A stretch of DNA of 64,000 nt, from assembly GCF_000172415.1 (NCBI RefSeq), contig NZ_ABLD01000010.1:62001-126000 (forward strand), written 5' to 3'. Below, in pieces: positions 43,499-52,552 of this stretch. The stretch comes from Paraburkholderia graminis C4D1M. GTDB taxonomy: Bacteria; Pseudomonadota; Gammaproteobacteria; Burkholderiales; Burkholderiaceae. Under the pieces are notes generated by a model. It was not told the origin of the DNA, ran no database searches, and saw nothing but the letters and a program-made list of their open reading frames with translations. The first letter of the stretch is position 1. Each line of letters starts with the position of its first letter. The position numbers and the translations under genes are program-made.

Positions 43499-44166
43499 AT
43501 TGCTACGGGCGACTAAGCAAAGCGCTATGCAACGCGCTATGCGCTCTCGCGCTTTCGGGCGCATTCAGCGTGGCCGCATCGCCGGCTTCGGCAGCATCCG
43601 CGGACGGCAACCCCGCACTCGTCTCGCAGATCGCATCGCACCTTGCCGCGGCCAAGGGCGTGCGCGCGCAGTTCACGCAGACGCAGACACTCGCCGCGAT
43701 GAAGCAGCCGCTCGTCAGCACGGGCTCGCTGCTGTTCGTGCGCGAGCGCGGCGTGATCTGGCAAATCGCGACGCCGTACAAAGCCACGTATGTGATTACC
43801 GATGCAGGCGTCGCCGAAGTCAACGCCAACGGTCAGCGTGTCACCGCGCACAGCGCGCAGGGCACGCGCGGCGTCGCGCAAGTCTCGAAGATGATGCGCG
43901 CGATGCTCGGCGGCGATCTGTCCGCACTGTATTCGCAATTCGACGTAGAGGCCGAAGGCAGCCCCACGCACTGGCGCATGCAGCTCACGCCGAACCAGCC
44001 GCAAATCGCGCAGTCCATCAAAGGCTTGCAGATGAGCGGCGGCGATTATCTGCAGAACCTGCGCATTGCGCTTGCCAACGGCGATACGACGCAACTCGAG
44101 TTCAGTAAAAGCGAGGCGGTGAGCGAACTCGCGCCGGCCGAACGCAGCCTGTTCGGGACGCCGTAA
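43495..44166 (+). CDS. LolA-like outer-membrane lipoprotein carrier (aryl polyene cluster)
   Basis: A 223-residue periplasmic protein. An N-terminal signal peptide (about 1-35, ending SPASA) precedes a LolA-type half-barrel: VRAQFTQTQTLAAMKQPLVSTGSLLFVRERGVIWQIATPY, YSQFDVEAEGSPTHWRMQL and LEFSKSEAVSELAP. LolA-like proteins in these clusters are thought to carry the polyene lipid to the outer membrane. The ATG at 43495 gives a 4-base overlap with the previous gene; an ATG three codons earlier is also possible. Confidence 0.88.
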   Translation: MNCYGRLSKALCNALCALALSGAFSVAASPASAASADGNPALVSQIASHLAAAKGVRAQFTQTQTLAAMKQPLVSTGSLLFVRERGVIWQIATPYKATYVITDAGVAEVNANGQRVTAHSAQGTRGVAQVSKMMRAMLGGDLSALYSQFDVEAEGSPTHWRMQLTPNQPQIAQSIKGLQMSGGDYLQNLRIALANGDTTQLEFSKSEAVSELAPAERSLFGTP

Positions 44167-46631
44167 TGGATTTGCTGCGACACAGATCCGCGAGACAGAC
44201 ATGGGGCGTGCGCGCCGCGTGGCTCGCGCTCGCGCTCGTCGCAGCGCTGTATTGCGGCTGGCGTTTCGCGGGACCGTCACCGTTGCAGACCAATTTGCTC
44301 GCGCTGTTGCCCGCGACCGAAGCGGACCCCGTCGCGGAAAAAGCCGTCGATATGCTCGCGAGCGCGCTCGGCGACCGCACCGTTTTTCTCGTCACGAGTC
44401 ACGACGACGCGCACGCGAAAGCGGCGGCGAAACAGCTCGGCGCATCGCTGCGGACAAGCGGCGCATTCGCTTCGGTGACGGCGGAATTGCCGCCGTTCGA
44501 TCTGTCGCAAATCGCGGCGTTGTACATGCCGTATCGCTTCGGCTTGCTGACGCCTGCCGATCGTGCGGCAATCGCCGGCGGGAACGCAGCGGATTCGACG
44601 CTGCGCGATGCGCTGGCTCAGCGCATCTACAGTCCGCTGCGCGGCGGACTCACCACGTCGCTATCGGACGACCCGTTCGGCTGGCTCGAACATTGGCTCG
44701 GCAATCTGCCGCTTGCCACGTCGAACCTCGAACTCGAGGACGGTCTGCTCGTCTCGCATCGAGGCAATGCGACAAGCGTGCTGATCGTCGCGACGCTGCC
44801 CGGCTCGGCCTATGAAACGAAGACGCAGCACGCGGTGCTCGGCGCGTTGGCGCAAGGCGAAAGCGCGCTGAAGCACGCGTTCCCCGATGTGTCGGTGGCG
44901 CGCACCGGCGCCGTGTTCTACGCCGAATCGGCGCGCAGCGCATCGGAGCGCGAAGTGCACGCGATCGGCATTGCGTCGCTCGTCGGCATTGCGTTGCTGA
45001 TGATGTGGGTGTTCCGCTCGCCGCGCCTGCTGCTGCTCGGTTTCGTCTCGACCGCGCTCGGCATTGTCTGCGCGCTTGCGGTCACGTTGCTCGTATTCGG
45101 CAAGCTGCATCTGCTGACGCTCGTGTTCGGCGCGAGCCTGATCGGCGAAGCCGTCGATTATTCGATTCAGTATTTCGTCGTCTATCTCGGCGCGGGGCGA
45201 GACTGGGATGCGCGGCGCGGCGCACGCGCGGTGCGTCCCGCGTTGAGCGTCGCGCTGGCCACAAGCCTGCTCGGCTACGCGATCCTGACATGGGTGCCGT
45301 TTCCCGCGCTCAAGCAGATCGCGTGCTTTGCAATGGCGGGCATCGTGACGGCGTTCGCTTCGGTGATGTGGCTGTTGCCGGCGTTGCTGCCGCACGCGCC
45401 GAAGCGCAGCCCGCGGCGTCTGTTCGAGCGCGCCGCGCGCCTGCTCGGCGTGTGGCATCGCATGATCGGCGGCAAGCGCGCGTGGTTCGTCGCCGCGCTG
45501 CTGCTGATTGCCGCGATTCCTGGCTGGCTGCGCCTCACGAGCGACGACGACATCCATCTGCTGATCCAGCGCGATGCGTCGCTCGTCGCGCAGGAAGACA
45601 AGGTGCGCGAAGCGGTCGGCGTGGATAACAGCGCGCAGTTTTTCGTCGTGCGCGGCGCGACGGCGGACGTCGTGTTGCAGCGGGCCGAAGCGCTCGGCGC
45701 GAAACTCGACGCGTTGAACGGCACGGCGGACAAGACGGGCGGTTATCAGTCGGTTGCGCAATTCGTGCCGTCCGCGCGTCGGCAGAATGAAGACCGTGCG
45801 TTGCTCGCGCAACATCTGTTTAACGACCCCGCCGCGTTGCGCGCGACGCTGCTGCAAGCAGGCTTCAAAGACGAAGTCGCCGATGCGTGGATCGCGGCTC
45901 AAGCGAAGCGGCAAGCGCTGTTGAGTATCGACTCATGGCTCGCCGCGCCGTGGTCGCAACCGTATCGGCATTTGTGGCTCGGTCAGGTCGACGCGGCGAG
46001 CCATGCGTATGCGGCCGTCGTGATTCCGCAAGGCGTGACGCCGCGCAACGAGTCCGCGTTGATCGCCATCGCGCAGGCGCTGCCGGGTGTCGCGTTCGTC
46101 GACAAAGCCGCGAGCGTGTCGAAGCTGTTCGGCGCGTATCGCGTGGATAGCGGCTGGTGGCTCGGCGGCGCGCTGACGCTCGTTCTGGTTCTGCTGATCG
46201 TGCGTTACGCTGCGCGTCGCTGTGTCTCACCGAATGCAGGCGGCGCAGTCTCTCTGCTTGAGCGCGTGCGCGGCGGCGTCGCGGTGACGTTGCCGGTGCT
46301 GCTCGCTGTCGGCGTCACGCTCGCCGCATTCGGTTATGCGCGGGTGCCGCTCAATCTGTTCAACTGGCTTGCGCTGATGCTCGTGCTCGGCGTGGGCGCA
46401 AACTACGCGGTGTTTCTGCGCGAAGGATGCCTGCGCGCGGACGCCGACCTCGGCGCGGTGTGGACCGGCGTGTTGTTGTCGGCGGCGACCACGCTGCTGT
46501 CGTTCGGCATGCTCGGCATGAGCGCGATGCCCGCGTTGAAGAGCTTCGGCGCGACGCTCGCGCTCGGCATTGCGGTATCGGTGCTGCTTGCACCGATCGG
46601 CATGCCATCGGAAACAAGGAGGGCCGCATGA
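44166..46631 (+). CDS. MMPL-family exporter (aryl polyene cluster)
   Basis: An 821-residue RND/MMPL transporter with an N-terminal helix, a large periplasmic loop, a block of membrane segments around residues 255-430, a second loop and a final membrane block. A signature is LIGEAVDYSIQYFVVYL near residue 325, and the second repeat ends with LMLVLGVGANYAVFLREG. It probably flips or exports the polyene lipid from the inner membrane in proton-driven fashion. One-base overlap with the previous gene and 4-base overlap with the following ketosynthase gene. Confidence 0.92.
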   Translation: MDLLRHRSARQTWGVRAAWLALALVAALYCGWRFAGPSPLQTNLLALLPATEADPVAEKAVDMLASALGDRTVFLVTSHDDAHAKAAAKQLGASLRTSGAFASVTAELPPFDLSQIAALYMPYRFGLLTPADRAAIAGGNAADSTLRDALAQRIYSPLRGGLTTSLSDDPFGWLEHWLGNLPLATSNLELEDGLLVSHRGNATSVLIVATLPGSAYETKTQHAVLGALAQGESALKHAFPDVSVARTGAVFYAESARSASEREVHAIGIASLVGIALLMMWVFRSPRLLLLGFVSTALGIVCALAVTLLVFGKLHLLTLVFGASLIGEAVDYSIQYFVVYLGAGRDWDARRGARAVRPALSVALATSLLGYAILTWVPFPALKQIACFAMAGIVTAFASVMWLLPALLPHAPKRSPRRLFERAARLLGVWHRMIGGKRAWFVAALLLIAAIPGWLRLTSDDDIHLLIQRDASLVAQEDKVREAVGVDNSAQFFVVRGATADVVLQRAEALGAKLDALNGTADKTGGYQSVAQFVPSARRQNEDRALLAQHLFNDPAALRATLLQAGFKDEVADAWIAAQAKRQALLSIDSWLAAPWSQPYRHLWLGQVDAASHAYAAVVIPQGVTPRNESALIAIAQALPGVAFVDKAASVSKLFGAYRVDSGWWLGGALTLVLVLLIVRYAARRCVSPNAGGAVSLLERVRGGVAVTLPVLLAVGVTLAAFGYARVPLNLFNWLALMLVLGVGANYAVFLREGCLRADADLGAVWTGVLLSAATTLLSFGMLGMSAMPALKSFGATLALGIAVSVLLAPIGMPSETRRAA

Positions 46632-47824
46632 AAGCGCCATCAGTTTATTTGCACGCGCTCGGCATGATCAACGCGCTCGGCGGCGACCTCGACAGCATCG
46701 TGCCGGCGCTCGCGGTGGGCGACGCGCGCGGCATGGCAAGCGTGCACACGGGTATCGGCGACGCGTTTGTCGGCAGCGTCGTGACGCCGCTCGAACTCGC
46801 GCCGTCCGCGGATCTTGCGCGCTACGACTGCCGTAACAACCGCTTGCTGCTCGCGGCGCTTGCGCAGATCGCGCCTGCCGTCGACGCAGCGCGCGAGCGC
46901 TATGGCGCGCATCGAATCGGCGTGGTGCTCGGCACGAGCACGTCGGGCATCGAAGCGGCCGAAGCCGCGTTCGTCTATCAGGCACAAGCGGGCGCGCTGC
47001 CGTCGAGCTTCAATTACCGGCAGATGGAGATCGGCACGGCCGCGCCGTTCGCGGCCGCGGCGCTCGGGGTGAAAGGGCCGGCGTATACGATCTCGACCGC
47101 CTGCACGTCGAGCGCGAAGGCGTTCGCATCGGCGCGGCGCTTGTTGCAGTTGCAACTATGCGACGCGGTCGTGGTGGGCGGCGTCGATTCGTTATGCGAG
47201 CTCACGGTGCAAGGCTTTGCGTCGCTCGAATCGACGAGCAGCGCGCGCAGCAATCCGATGAGCCGCAATCGCTGCGGCATCAATGTCGGCGAAGGCGCAG
47301 CCGTGTTCCTGATGAGCCGCGACGAAGCGGCGGTGCGTCTTGCGGGCGTCGGCGAATCGAGCGACGCGCATCACATTTCGTCGCCCGATCCGCAAGGCGT
47401 GGGCGGCGAACTCGCGTTGCGCGAGGCGCTGGCCGATGCGGGCATTGCGCCGTCGTCTATCGGCTATGTGAATCTGCACGCCACGGCGACGCGCAAGAAC
47501 GACGAGATGGAAGCGAGCCTGATGTCGCGCGTCTTTCCCGAAGGTGTCGCGACGAGCGGCACAAAGCCGCTGACCGGTCATCAACTGGGCGCCGCGGGCG
47601 CGACGGAGCTTGGCTTCGTGTGGCTCACGCTCGCGCGTCAGGACGTTGCGCTGCCGCGCCATCTGTGGGACGGCGAGGCCGACCCGGCGCTGCCCGCGCT
47701 CGACCTCGTGGAAACCGAACGTTTCTTGCCGCGCGAGGCGGCCACGCAGGGAGGCACCCGATACGCGATGAGCAACTCGTTTGCATTCGGCGGCAGCAAC
47801 GTCAGCCTGATTCTTGCAGGATGA
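46628..47824 (+). CDS. Beta-ketoacyl-ACP synthase (aryl polyene cluster, first ketosynthase)
   Basis: A 398-residue thiolase-fold condensing enzyme with the full catalytic triad: Cys159 in TISTACTSSAKAFA, histidine in NLHATATRKNDEMEA, and histidine in TSGTKPLTGHQLGAAG. Its C-terminus NSFAFGGSNVSLIL is the family end. The unusual short N-terminus (KAPSVYLHALGMINALGG) and NLHATAT in place of NxHGTxT match the cluster-specific ketosynthase of aryl polyene pathways. Overlaps both neighbours by 4 bases. Confidence 0.92.
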   Translation: MKAPSVYLHALGMINALGGDLDSIVPALAVGDARGMASVHTGIGDAFVGSVVTPLELAPSADLARYDCRNNRLLLAALAQIAPAVDAARERYGAHRIGVVLGTSTSGIEAAEAAFVYQAQAGALPSSFNYRQMEIGTAAPFAAAALGVKGPAYTISTACTSSAKAFASARRLLQLQLCDAVVVGGVDSLCELTVQGFASLESTSSARSNPMSRNRCGINVGEGAAVFLMSRDEAAVRLAGVGESSDAHHISSPDPQGVGGELALREALADAGIAPSSIGYVNLHATATRKNDEMEASLMSRVFPEGVATSGTKPLTGHQLGAAGATELGFVWLTLARQDVALPRHLWDGEADPALPALDLVETERFLPREAATQGGTRYAMSNSFAFGGSNVSLILAG

Positions 47825-48315
47825 GCGCGATGAACGACACGCTAACTATCGACGAACTGCTGCAGCAACCGATCGAAGCGATCATCCCGCATCGCGGCAC
47901 CATGCTGCTGATCAACGGGGTCAACACGTTCAGCGAAGAGACGCTGACCGCGCGCGCGACCGTTCACGCCGACGCATGGTACGCCGACGCGCAAGGCGCG
48001 ATGCCCGCGTGGATCGGCATCGAACTGATGGCGCAGACCATTGCCGCGCATGTCGCGCTGCTGGCCATGCGAGGCGGCGGCCGTGCGCGGCCCGGCGTGC
48101 TGCTCGGTTCACGCAGCTACAAGGCGTTGCAGCCGAGCTTCGCAGGCGGCGCACAACTGCTGGTTCACGCAACGGAACTGCTGCGCAGCGAGGAAGGCCA
48201 CGGTGCGTACGAATGCACGATTCAAGACGGCGACGTGTGCTGCGCCGAAGCCGTGATCAAGGTGTTTCAGCCAGCCGATTTTCAGTCATTCATTGAGGGG
48301 AGTTTCAGTTCATGA
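47821..48315 (+). CDS. Beta-hydroxyacyl-ACP dehydratase (aryl polyene cluster)
   Basis: A 164-residue hotdog dehydratase, the ApeP type, with LLQQPIEAIIPHRGTMLLIN near the N-terminus, PAWIGIELMAQTIAAHVAL (the family acidic residue and central helix), GVLLGSRSYKALQPSF and an ending with CTIQDGDVCCAEAVIKVFQP. It would remove water after ketoreduction to give the conjugated double bonds of the polyene. An ATG at 47830 is an alternative start; the one at 47821 gives the operon's usual ATGA overlap. Confidence 0.9.
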   Translation: MSAMNDTLTIDELLQQPIEAIIPHRGTMLLINGVNTFSEETLTARATVHADAWYADAQGAMPAWIGIELMAQTIAAHVALLAMRGGGRARPGVLLGSRSYKALQPSFAGGAQLLVHATELLRSEEGHGAYECTIQDGDVCCAEAVIKVFQPADFQSFIEGSFSS

Positions 48316-49037
48316 GCCGGCGTGTTCTCGTTACCGGCGCAAGCCGCGGCATTGGCCGCGCGATTGCGTACCAGTTGGCCGCCGACGGCTTCGCGGTGTC
48401 CGTGCATTGCCGGACCGGACGCACCGAGGCCGAAGCGGTCGCAACGGGCATCGCCGCGCAGGGCGGCACCGCGCGCGTGCTGCAGTTCGACGTGCGCGAG
48501 CGCGCGGTATGCCGCGAAGTGCTCGAAGCCGATGTCGCGGCGCATGGCCCGTACTACGGCATCGTATGCAGCGCCGGCGTGACGCGCGACGCCGCGTTTC
48601 CCGCGCTCAGCGACGAAGACTGGGACATCGTGATCGAAACCGGCCTCGACTCGTTCTACAACGTCGTGCATCCGTTGACGATGCCGATGGTCCGCGCGCG
48701 CAAGGGCGGTCGCATCGTGACGATCGCGTCGGTGTCGGGCGTGATGGGCAATCGCGGCCAGGTGAACTACAGCGCGGCGAAGGCGGGTCTGATCGGCGCG
48801 ACCAAGGCGCTCGCGGTCGAACTGGCGACGCGCAACATCACTGTCAATTGCGTGGCGCCCGGTCTGATCGAAACCGGCATGCTCGAAGAGATGCAGCTCG
48901 AACACGCGCTGAAGACGGTGCCGATGAACCGCGTCGGGCAGCCTGCGGAAGTCGCGTCGGTGGTCAGCTTCCTGATGTCGGATGCGGCCTCGTATGTCAC
49001 GCGCCAGGTGATCGGCGTCAACGGCGGGATGATCTGA
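48312..49037 (+). CDS. 3-oxoacyl-ACP reductase, FabG-like (aryl polyene cluster)
   Basis: A 241-residue short-chain dehydrogenase/reductase. NADPH-binding TGASRGIG lies at residues 8-15, the catalytic Ser140, Tyr153 and Lys157 in TIASVSG and VNYSAAKAG, and the C-terminal DAASYVTRQVIGVNGGMI is typical of FabG. It reduces the beta-keto group in each elongation round. Starts with a 4-base overlap on the dehydratase gene and shares one base with the next start. Confidence 0.95.
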   Translation: MSRRVLVTGASRGIGRAIAYQLAADGFAVSVHCRTGRTEAEAVATGIAAQGGTARVLQFDVRERAVCREVLEADVAAHGPYYGIVCSAGVTRDAAFPALSDEDWDIVIETGLDSFYNVVHPLTMPMVRARKGGRIVTIASVSGVMGNRGQVNYSAAKAGLIGATKALAVELATRNITVNCVAPGLIETGMLEEMQLEHALKTVPMNRVGQPAEVASVVSFLMSDAASYVTRQVIGVNGGMI

Positions 49038-50262
49038 TGAAGCGAGTCGTCATTACCGGCATGGGCGGCGTCACCGCGCTCGGCGATAGTTGGGACGCCA
49101 TCGAAGCGCGCCTGAAAAGCGGCGTGAATGCCGTGCGGCGCATGCCCGAGTGGGACTACTTCGAATCGCTGCATACGCGGCTCGCGTGTCCGTTGCCGGG
49201 CTTCGTCGCGCCCGCGCATTATCCGCGCAAGAAAACGCGTTCGATGGGCCCTGTGTCGCTGTATTCGGTGCGCGCAAGCGAACTCGCGCTCGCCGATGCG
49301 GGCCTCGCCGACGACGCCGCATCAAGGACGGCCGCATGGGCGTCGCCTACGGTTCGTCGTCGGGTTCGGTGCAGCCGATCCGCGCGTTCGGCACGATGCT
49401 TGAAACCGGCTCGATGAGCGACGTCACATCGAACAGCTACGTGCAGATGATGCCGCACACCACGGCCGTCAACGTGAGCCTGTTCTGGGACCTCAAGGGG
49501 CGCATCATTCCGACCTCGTGCGCGTGCGCGTCGGGCAGCCAGGCGATCGGCTACGCGTATGAAGCGATTCAGACGGGCAAGCAGACGCTGATGCTCGCGG
49601 GCGGCGCCGAAGAATTGTCGGGGCCCGCCGTCGCCGTGTTCGACACCTTGTACGCAACGAGCACGCGCAACGACGAGCCGCATCTCACGCCGCGTCCTTT
49701 CGATGCCGCACGCGACGGCCTCGTGGTCGGCGAAGGCGCGGCCACGCTCGTGCTGGAGGAATACGAACACGCGGTGGCGCGCGGCGCGCGGATTCACGCC
49801 GAGATTGTCGGCTTCGGCTGCAATTCGGACGGCGCACACATGACGCAGCCGACCGCGGAAACGATGGCGCTCGCAATGCAGCTCGCGCTGAACGACGCGC
49901 AGCTTCCGCCCGACGCAATCGGGTATGTGAACGCGCACGGCACGTCGACGGATCGCGGCGATGTCGCCGAAAGCCACGCGACCCTTCAGACCTTCGGCGA
50001 ACGCATGCCGATCAGTTCGCTCAAGAGCTATGTCGGGCATACGCTCGGCGCGTGCGGCGCGCTCGAGGCGTGGTGGACCATCGAGATGATGAAGCGCAAC
50101 TGGTACGCGCCCACGCTGAACCTGAACAATGTCGATCCGGCTTGCGCGCCGCTCGACTACATCGTTGGCACGGGCCGCGAGATCGACGCCGAACTCGTGA
50201 TGAGCAACAACTTCGCGTTCGGCGGCATCAATACGTCGCTGATCTTCAGGCGCGTTCGATGA
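49037..50262 (+). pseudogene. Beta-ketoacyl-ACP synthase (aryl polyene cluster), interrupted by a frameshift
   Basis: The gene begins as a FabF-like ketosynthase (KRVVITGMGGVTALGDSWD) and reads on to LALADAGLADDA near 49318, where the frame goes astray and stops at 49417. A second frame continues the same protein from IKDGRMGVAYGSSSGSVQPI through SCACASGSQAIGYAYE (catalytic Cys), NAHGTSTDRGDVAES and KSYVGHTLGACGALE to NNFAFGGINTSLIF. Adding one base at 49316-49318 restores a single 408-residue protein. All three catalytic residues lie after the break. It may be a true mutation or a base error. Gene ends overlap both neighbours exactly like the rest of the operon. Confidence 0.9.
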
Positions 50263-51512
50263 GTGTGAAGCTGCAACGCGTCGTGGTCACGGGCATGGGC
50301 ATCGTGTCGTGCCTCGGCAATACGCTCGACGAAGTGTCGGCCGCGTTGCGTGCAGGCACGTCGCGCATCGAGCGGATCGACGCATGGCGCGAGCGCGGTT
50401 TCGGCTCGCAGGTCGCGGGCGTCGCATCGGTCGATAGCGAGCCGCCGTTCGAGCGCAAGCTCGAGCGCTTCATGGGCGATACCGCGCGTTTCGCGTGTCA
50501 CGCCGCGAAGAAAGCGATTCACGACGCCGGCCTCGACGCCGCCATGCTGCGCTCGCCGCACGCGGGCACGGTGATCGGCTCGGGCGTCGGCACCATGTCG
50601 AGTTACGACGCGGCGATGGCCGTTGCGAACACGCGCGGCGTCGAAAAAGTGCCGCCCTATACGGTGCCGCATGCAATGAGCAGCACCGCGTCGGCGAATG
50701 TCGCGCAGGTGTTCGGGCTCGAAGGCGTCAGCTATTCGCCGTCGTCGGCGTGCACGACGTCCGCGCTCGCGATCGGCCAGGCAATGCAACTGATCCAGAC
50801 CGGCCGTCAGCAGATCGTGCTCGCGGGCGGCAGCGAGTCGTTGCACGACAACATGACGCTGATGTTCGACGCGATGGGCGCGCTGTCGCGCCGCTTCAAC
50901 GATACGCCGCAGCGTGCGTCGCGTCCTTATGACAGCGAGCGCGACGGCTTCGTGATCGCGTCGGGCGGCGGCGTGCTCGTGCTGGAGGCGCTGGATCACG
51001 CGTTGGCGCGCGGCGCACGCATCTACGCGGAGCTGACGGGATTCGGTGATTGCACCGACGCCGGCATGGTCACGCCGCGCGCGGCGGGCATCGCGAGGGC
51101 GATGCGCGGCGCGCTGAACGAAGCCGGCAAGGCACCGGATTACATCAACACGCACGCACCATCCACGCCGCTTGGCGACGTCGAGGAATTGCGCGCGTTG
51201 ACGCAAGTGTTCGGCGCGGCTTCGGAGCGAGGCATACCCGCGTTTTCGTCGACGAAGGGCATGACCGGGCATCCGCTTGGCGCTTGCGGCGCGCACGAGG
51301 CGATCTACACGCTGCTGATGATGCGCGACGGTTTCATCGCGGGGACAACGGGGATCGAAAGCGCGGGGATTGAAAGCGCGGAGCCGGCAATCGACGGCAT
51401 GCCGCTCGTGCGCGAGACGCGCGACGCGCGCATCGATACGGCGATGTCGGTCTCGTTCGGATTTGGCGGCAGTTGCGCGAGCTTGATGTTCGAGGCGTGG
51501 CGGGGCGGCTGA
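50259..51512 (+). CDS. Beta-ketoacyl-ACP synthase, FabB/FabF-like (aryl polyene cluster, third ketosynthase)
   Basis: A 417-residue condensing enzyme with an intact triad: Cys165 in SSACTTSALAIG, histidine in YINTHAPSTPLGD and histidine in STKGMTGHPLGACGAHE. It resembles FabB (residues VPPYTVPHAMSSTASANVAQVFGLEG). The central THAPSTP replaces the common THGTSTP, a small change next to an active-site histidine. It should pair with the chain-length factor or with the carriers. Last gene of the overlapping block; the next gene starts 34 bases later. Confidence 0.92.
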   Translation: MSVKLQRVVVTGMGIVSCLGNTLDEVSAALRAGTSRIERIDAWRERGFGSQVAGVASVDSEPPFERKLERFMGDTARFACHAAKKAIHDAGLDAAMLRSPHAGTVIGSGVGTMSSYDAAMAVANTRGVEKVPPYTVPHAMSSTASANVAQVFGLEGVSYSPSSACTTSALAIGQAMQLIQTGRQQIVLAGGSESLHDNMTLMFDAMGALSRRFNDTPQRASRPYDSERDGFVIASGGGVLVLEALDHALARGARIYAELTGFGDCTDAGMVTPRAAGIARAMRGALNEAGKAPDYINTHAPSTPLGDVEELRALTQVFGAASERGIPAFSSTKGMTGHPLGACGAHEAIYTLLMMRDGFIAGTTGIESAGIESAEPAIDGMPLVRETRDARIDTAMSVSFGFGGSCASLMFEAWRGG

Positions 51513-51546
51513 AACGGCCGCGATTTTAAAAACGAGGGTAATAAGA

Positions 51547-51993
51547 ATGACAAAAGCAACGAAGAGAATGGTGAAAGCAGCGCTCATGCTGGGCACATTG
51601 ACGATGGCAGCCGCAGCGCTGACGGGCTGCGCGACGCAAGTCAAATCGCTGCCGCTCGCGGCTGCGGGCGGCGAATCGCGCGGCGCCGTGCCGGTGTATT
51701 TCGGCGAGCAGAATCATCCGGCGGTGAAGCGCGACCTCGGCGACGTTTCGTACTCGGTGCGCATTGCGCGCAAGGTCGCCGATGCCGACGACGCATGCCG
51801 CGACGCGCTTACCGAAGCCATCGGCAAGCTGCGCGCGGCGGCACGCGAACGCAGCGCGAATGCGGTGATCGACATCAAGACGCGCTTTCACAGCAGCGAG
51901 AGCAATTCGTCGCGCGAGTTCACCTGCGGCGTAAGTCAGAGCGCCGCGGCGATTGCAGTGAGCGGCAGGCTCGTCGTGCTCGAGGCGAACTAA
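51547..51993 (+). CDS. Secreted lipoprotein, YbjQ/DUF74-like, paralogue 1
   Basis: A 148-residue protein with a lipoprotein signal peptide (lipobox LTGC, Cys28). The mature part shares a pattern with the next gene: VYFGEQNHPAVKRDLGD, a DDAC cysteine, RERSANAVIDIKTRF and EFTCGVS with a second cysteine. The GxNAVIxIK part resembles the DUF74/YbjQ fold. Two conserved cysteines could form a disulfide in the periplasm. Function unknown; small proteins of this type occur near aryl polyene clusters. Separated from the ketosynthase gene by 34 bases. Confidence 0.8.
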   Translation: MTKATKRMVKAALMLGTLTMAAAALTGCATQVKSLPLAAAGGESRGAVPVYFGEQNHPAVKRDLGDVSYSVRIARKVADADDACRDALTEAIGKLRAAARERSANAVIDIKTRFHSSESNSSREFTCGVSQSAAAIAVSGRLVVLEAN

Positions 51994-52065
51994 GGCGCGC
52001 TCGCTCGTGAGGCAATAGTAGATACGTCAATCGTAAAACGGATAACAACCAGCAAAGGAGTATCA

Positions 52066-52509
52066 ATGAAACGCCATCTGATGTCTGTCACACTCGCCGC
52101 TTCGTTCACCATGCTGAGCGCTGCACCGGCTTTCGCACGCGACACGGTGGAAAACTATCCGATCGAACCGGCGTTGCATAGCGAGCCGGGCAAGGTCAGC
52201 GACGACATCGCATTGTATTTCGCGGGCCAGCGGCATCCGGCCGTCGCGAAGAAGATCGGCGAGTTCGCCACCAACAAGAAGACCAACGCGTTCGGCAAGA
52301 GCGATACCGACGCGTGCCAGCATGTGTTCCTGTCGGCGGTGATCGAGTTGCAGGACCGCGCGCGCAAGGAAGGCGGCAACGCGGTCATCAACATCAAGAG
52401 CAACTACAAGAACGAAGTGCGCGAGAGCGCGACCGAGTTCACCTGCGGCGCGGGCGCCGTGATTGCCGGCGTCGCGCTGAAGGGCGATGTCGTCACGCTG
52501 CGTAAGTAA
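52066..52509 (+). CDS. Secreted protein, YbjQ/DUF74-like, paralogue 2
   Basis: A 147-residue paralogue of the gene just upstream with an ordinary signal peptide (about 1-24, ending AAPAFA) and no lipobox cysteine, so it should be soluble in the periplasm. Shared features in the same order are LYFAGQRHPAVAKKIGE, TDAC, KEGGNAVINIKSNY and EFTCGAG. A GCAAAGGAG ribosome site precedes the ATG. The pair probably arose by duplication and now has one membrane-anchored and one free form. Confidence 0.8.
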   Translation: MKRHLMSVTLAASFTMLSAAPAFARDTVENYPIEPALHSEPGKVSDDIALYFAGQRHPAVAKKIGEFATNKKTNAFGKSDTDACQHVFLSAVIELQDRARKEGGNAVINIKSNYKNEVRESATEFTCGAGAVIAGVALKGDVVTLRK

Positions 52510-52552
52510 GCAGGCTAAGTAAGCCAAATAAGCGGGCTGCGGAGCACCTGAT

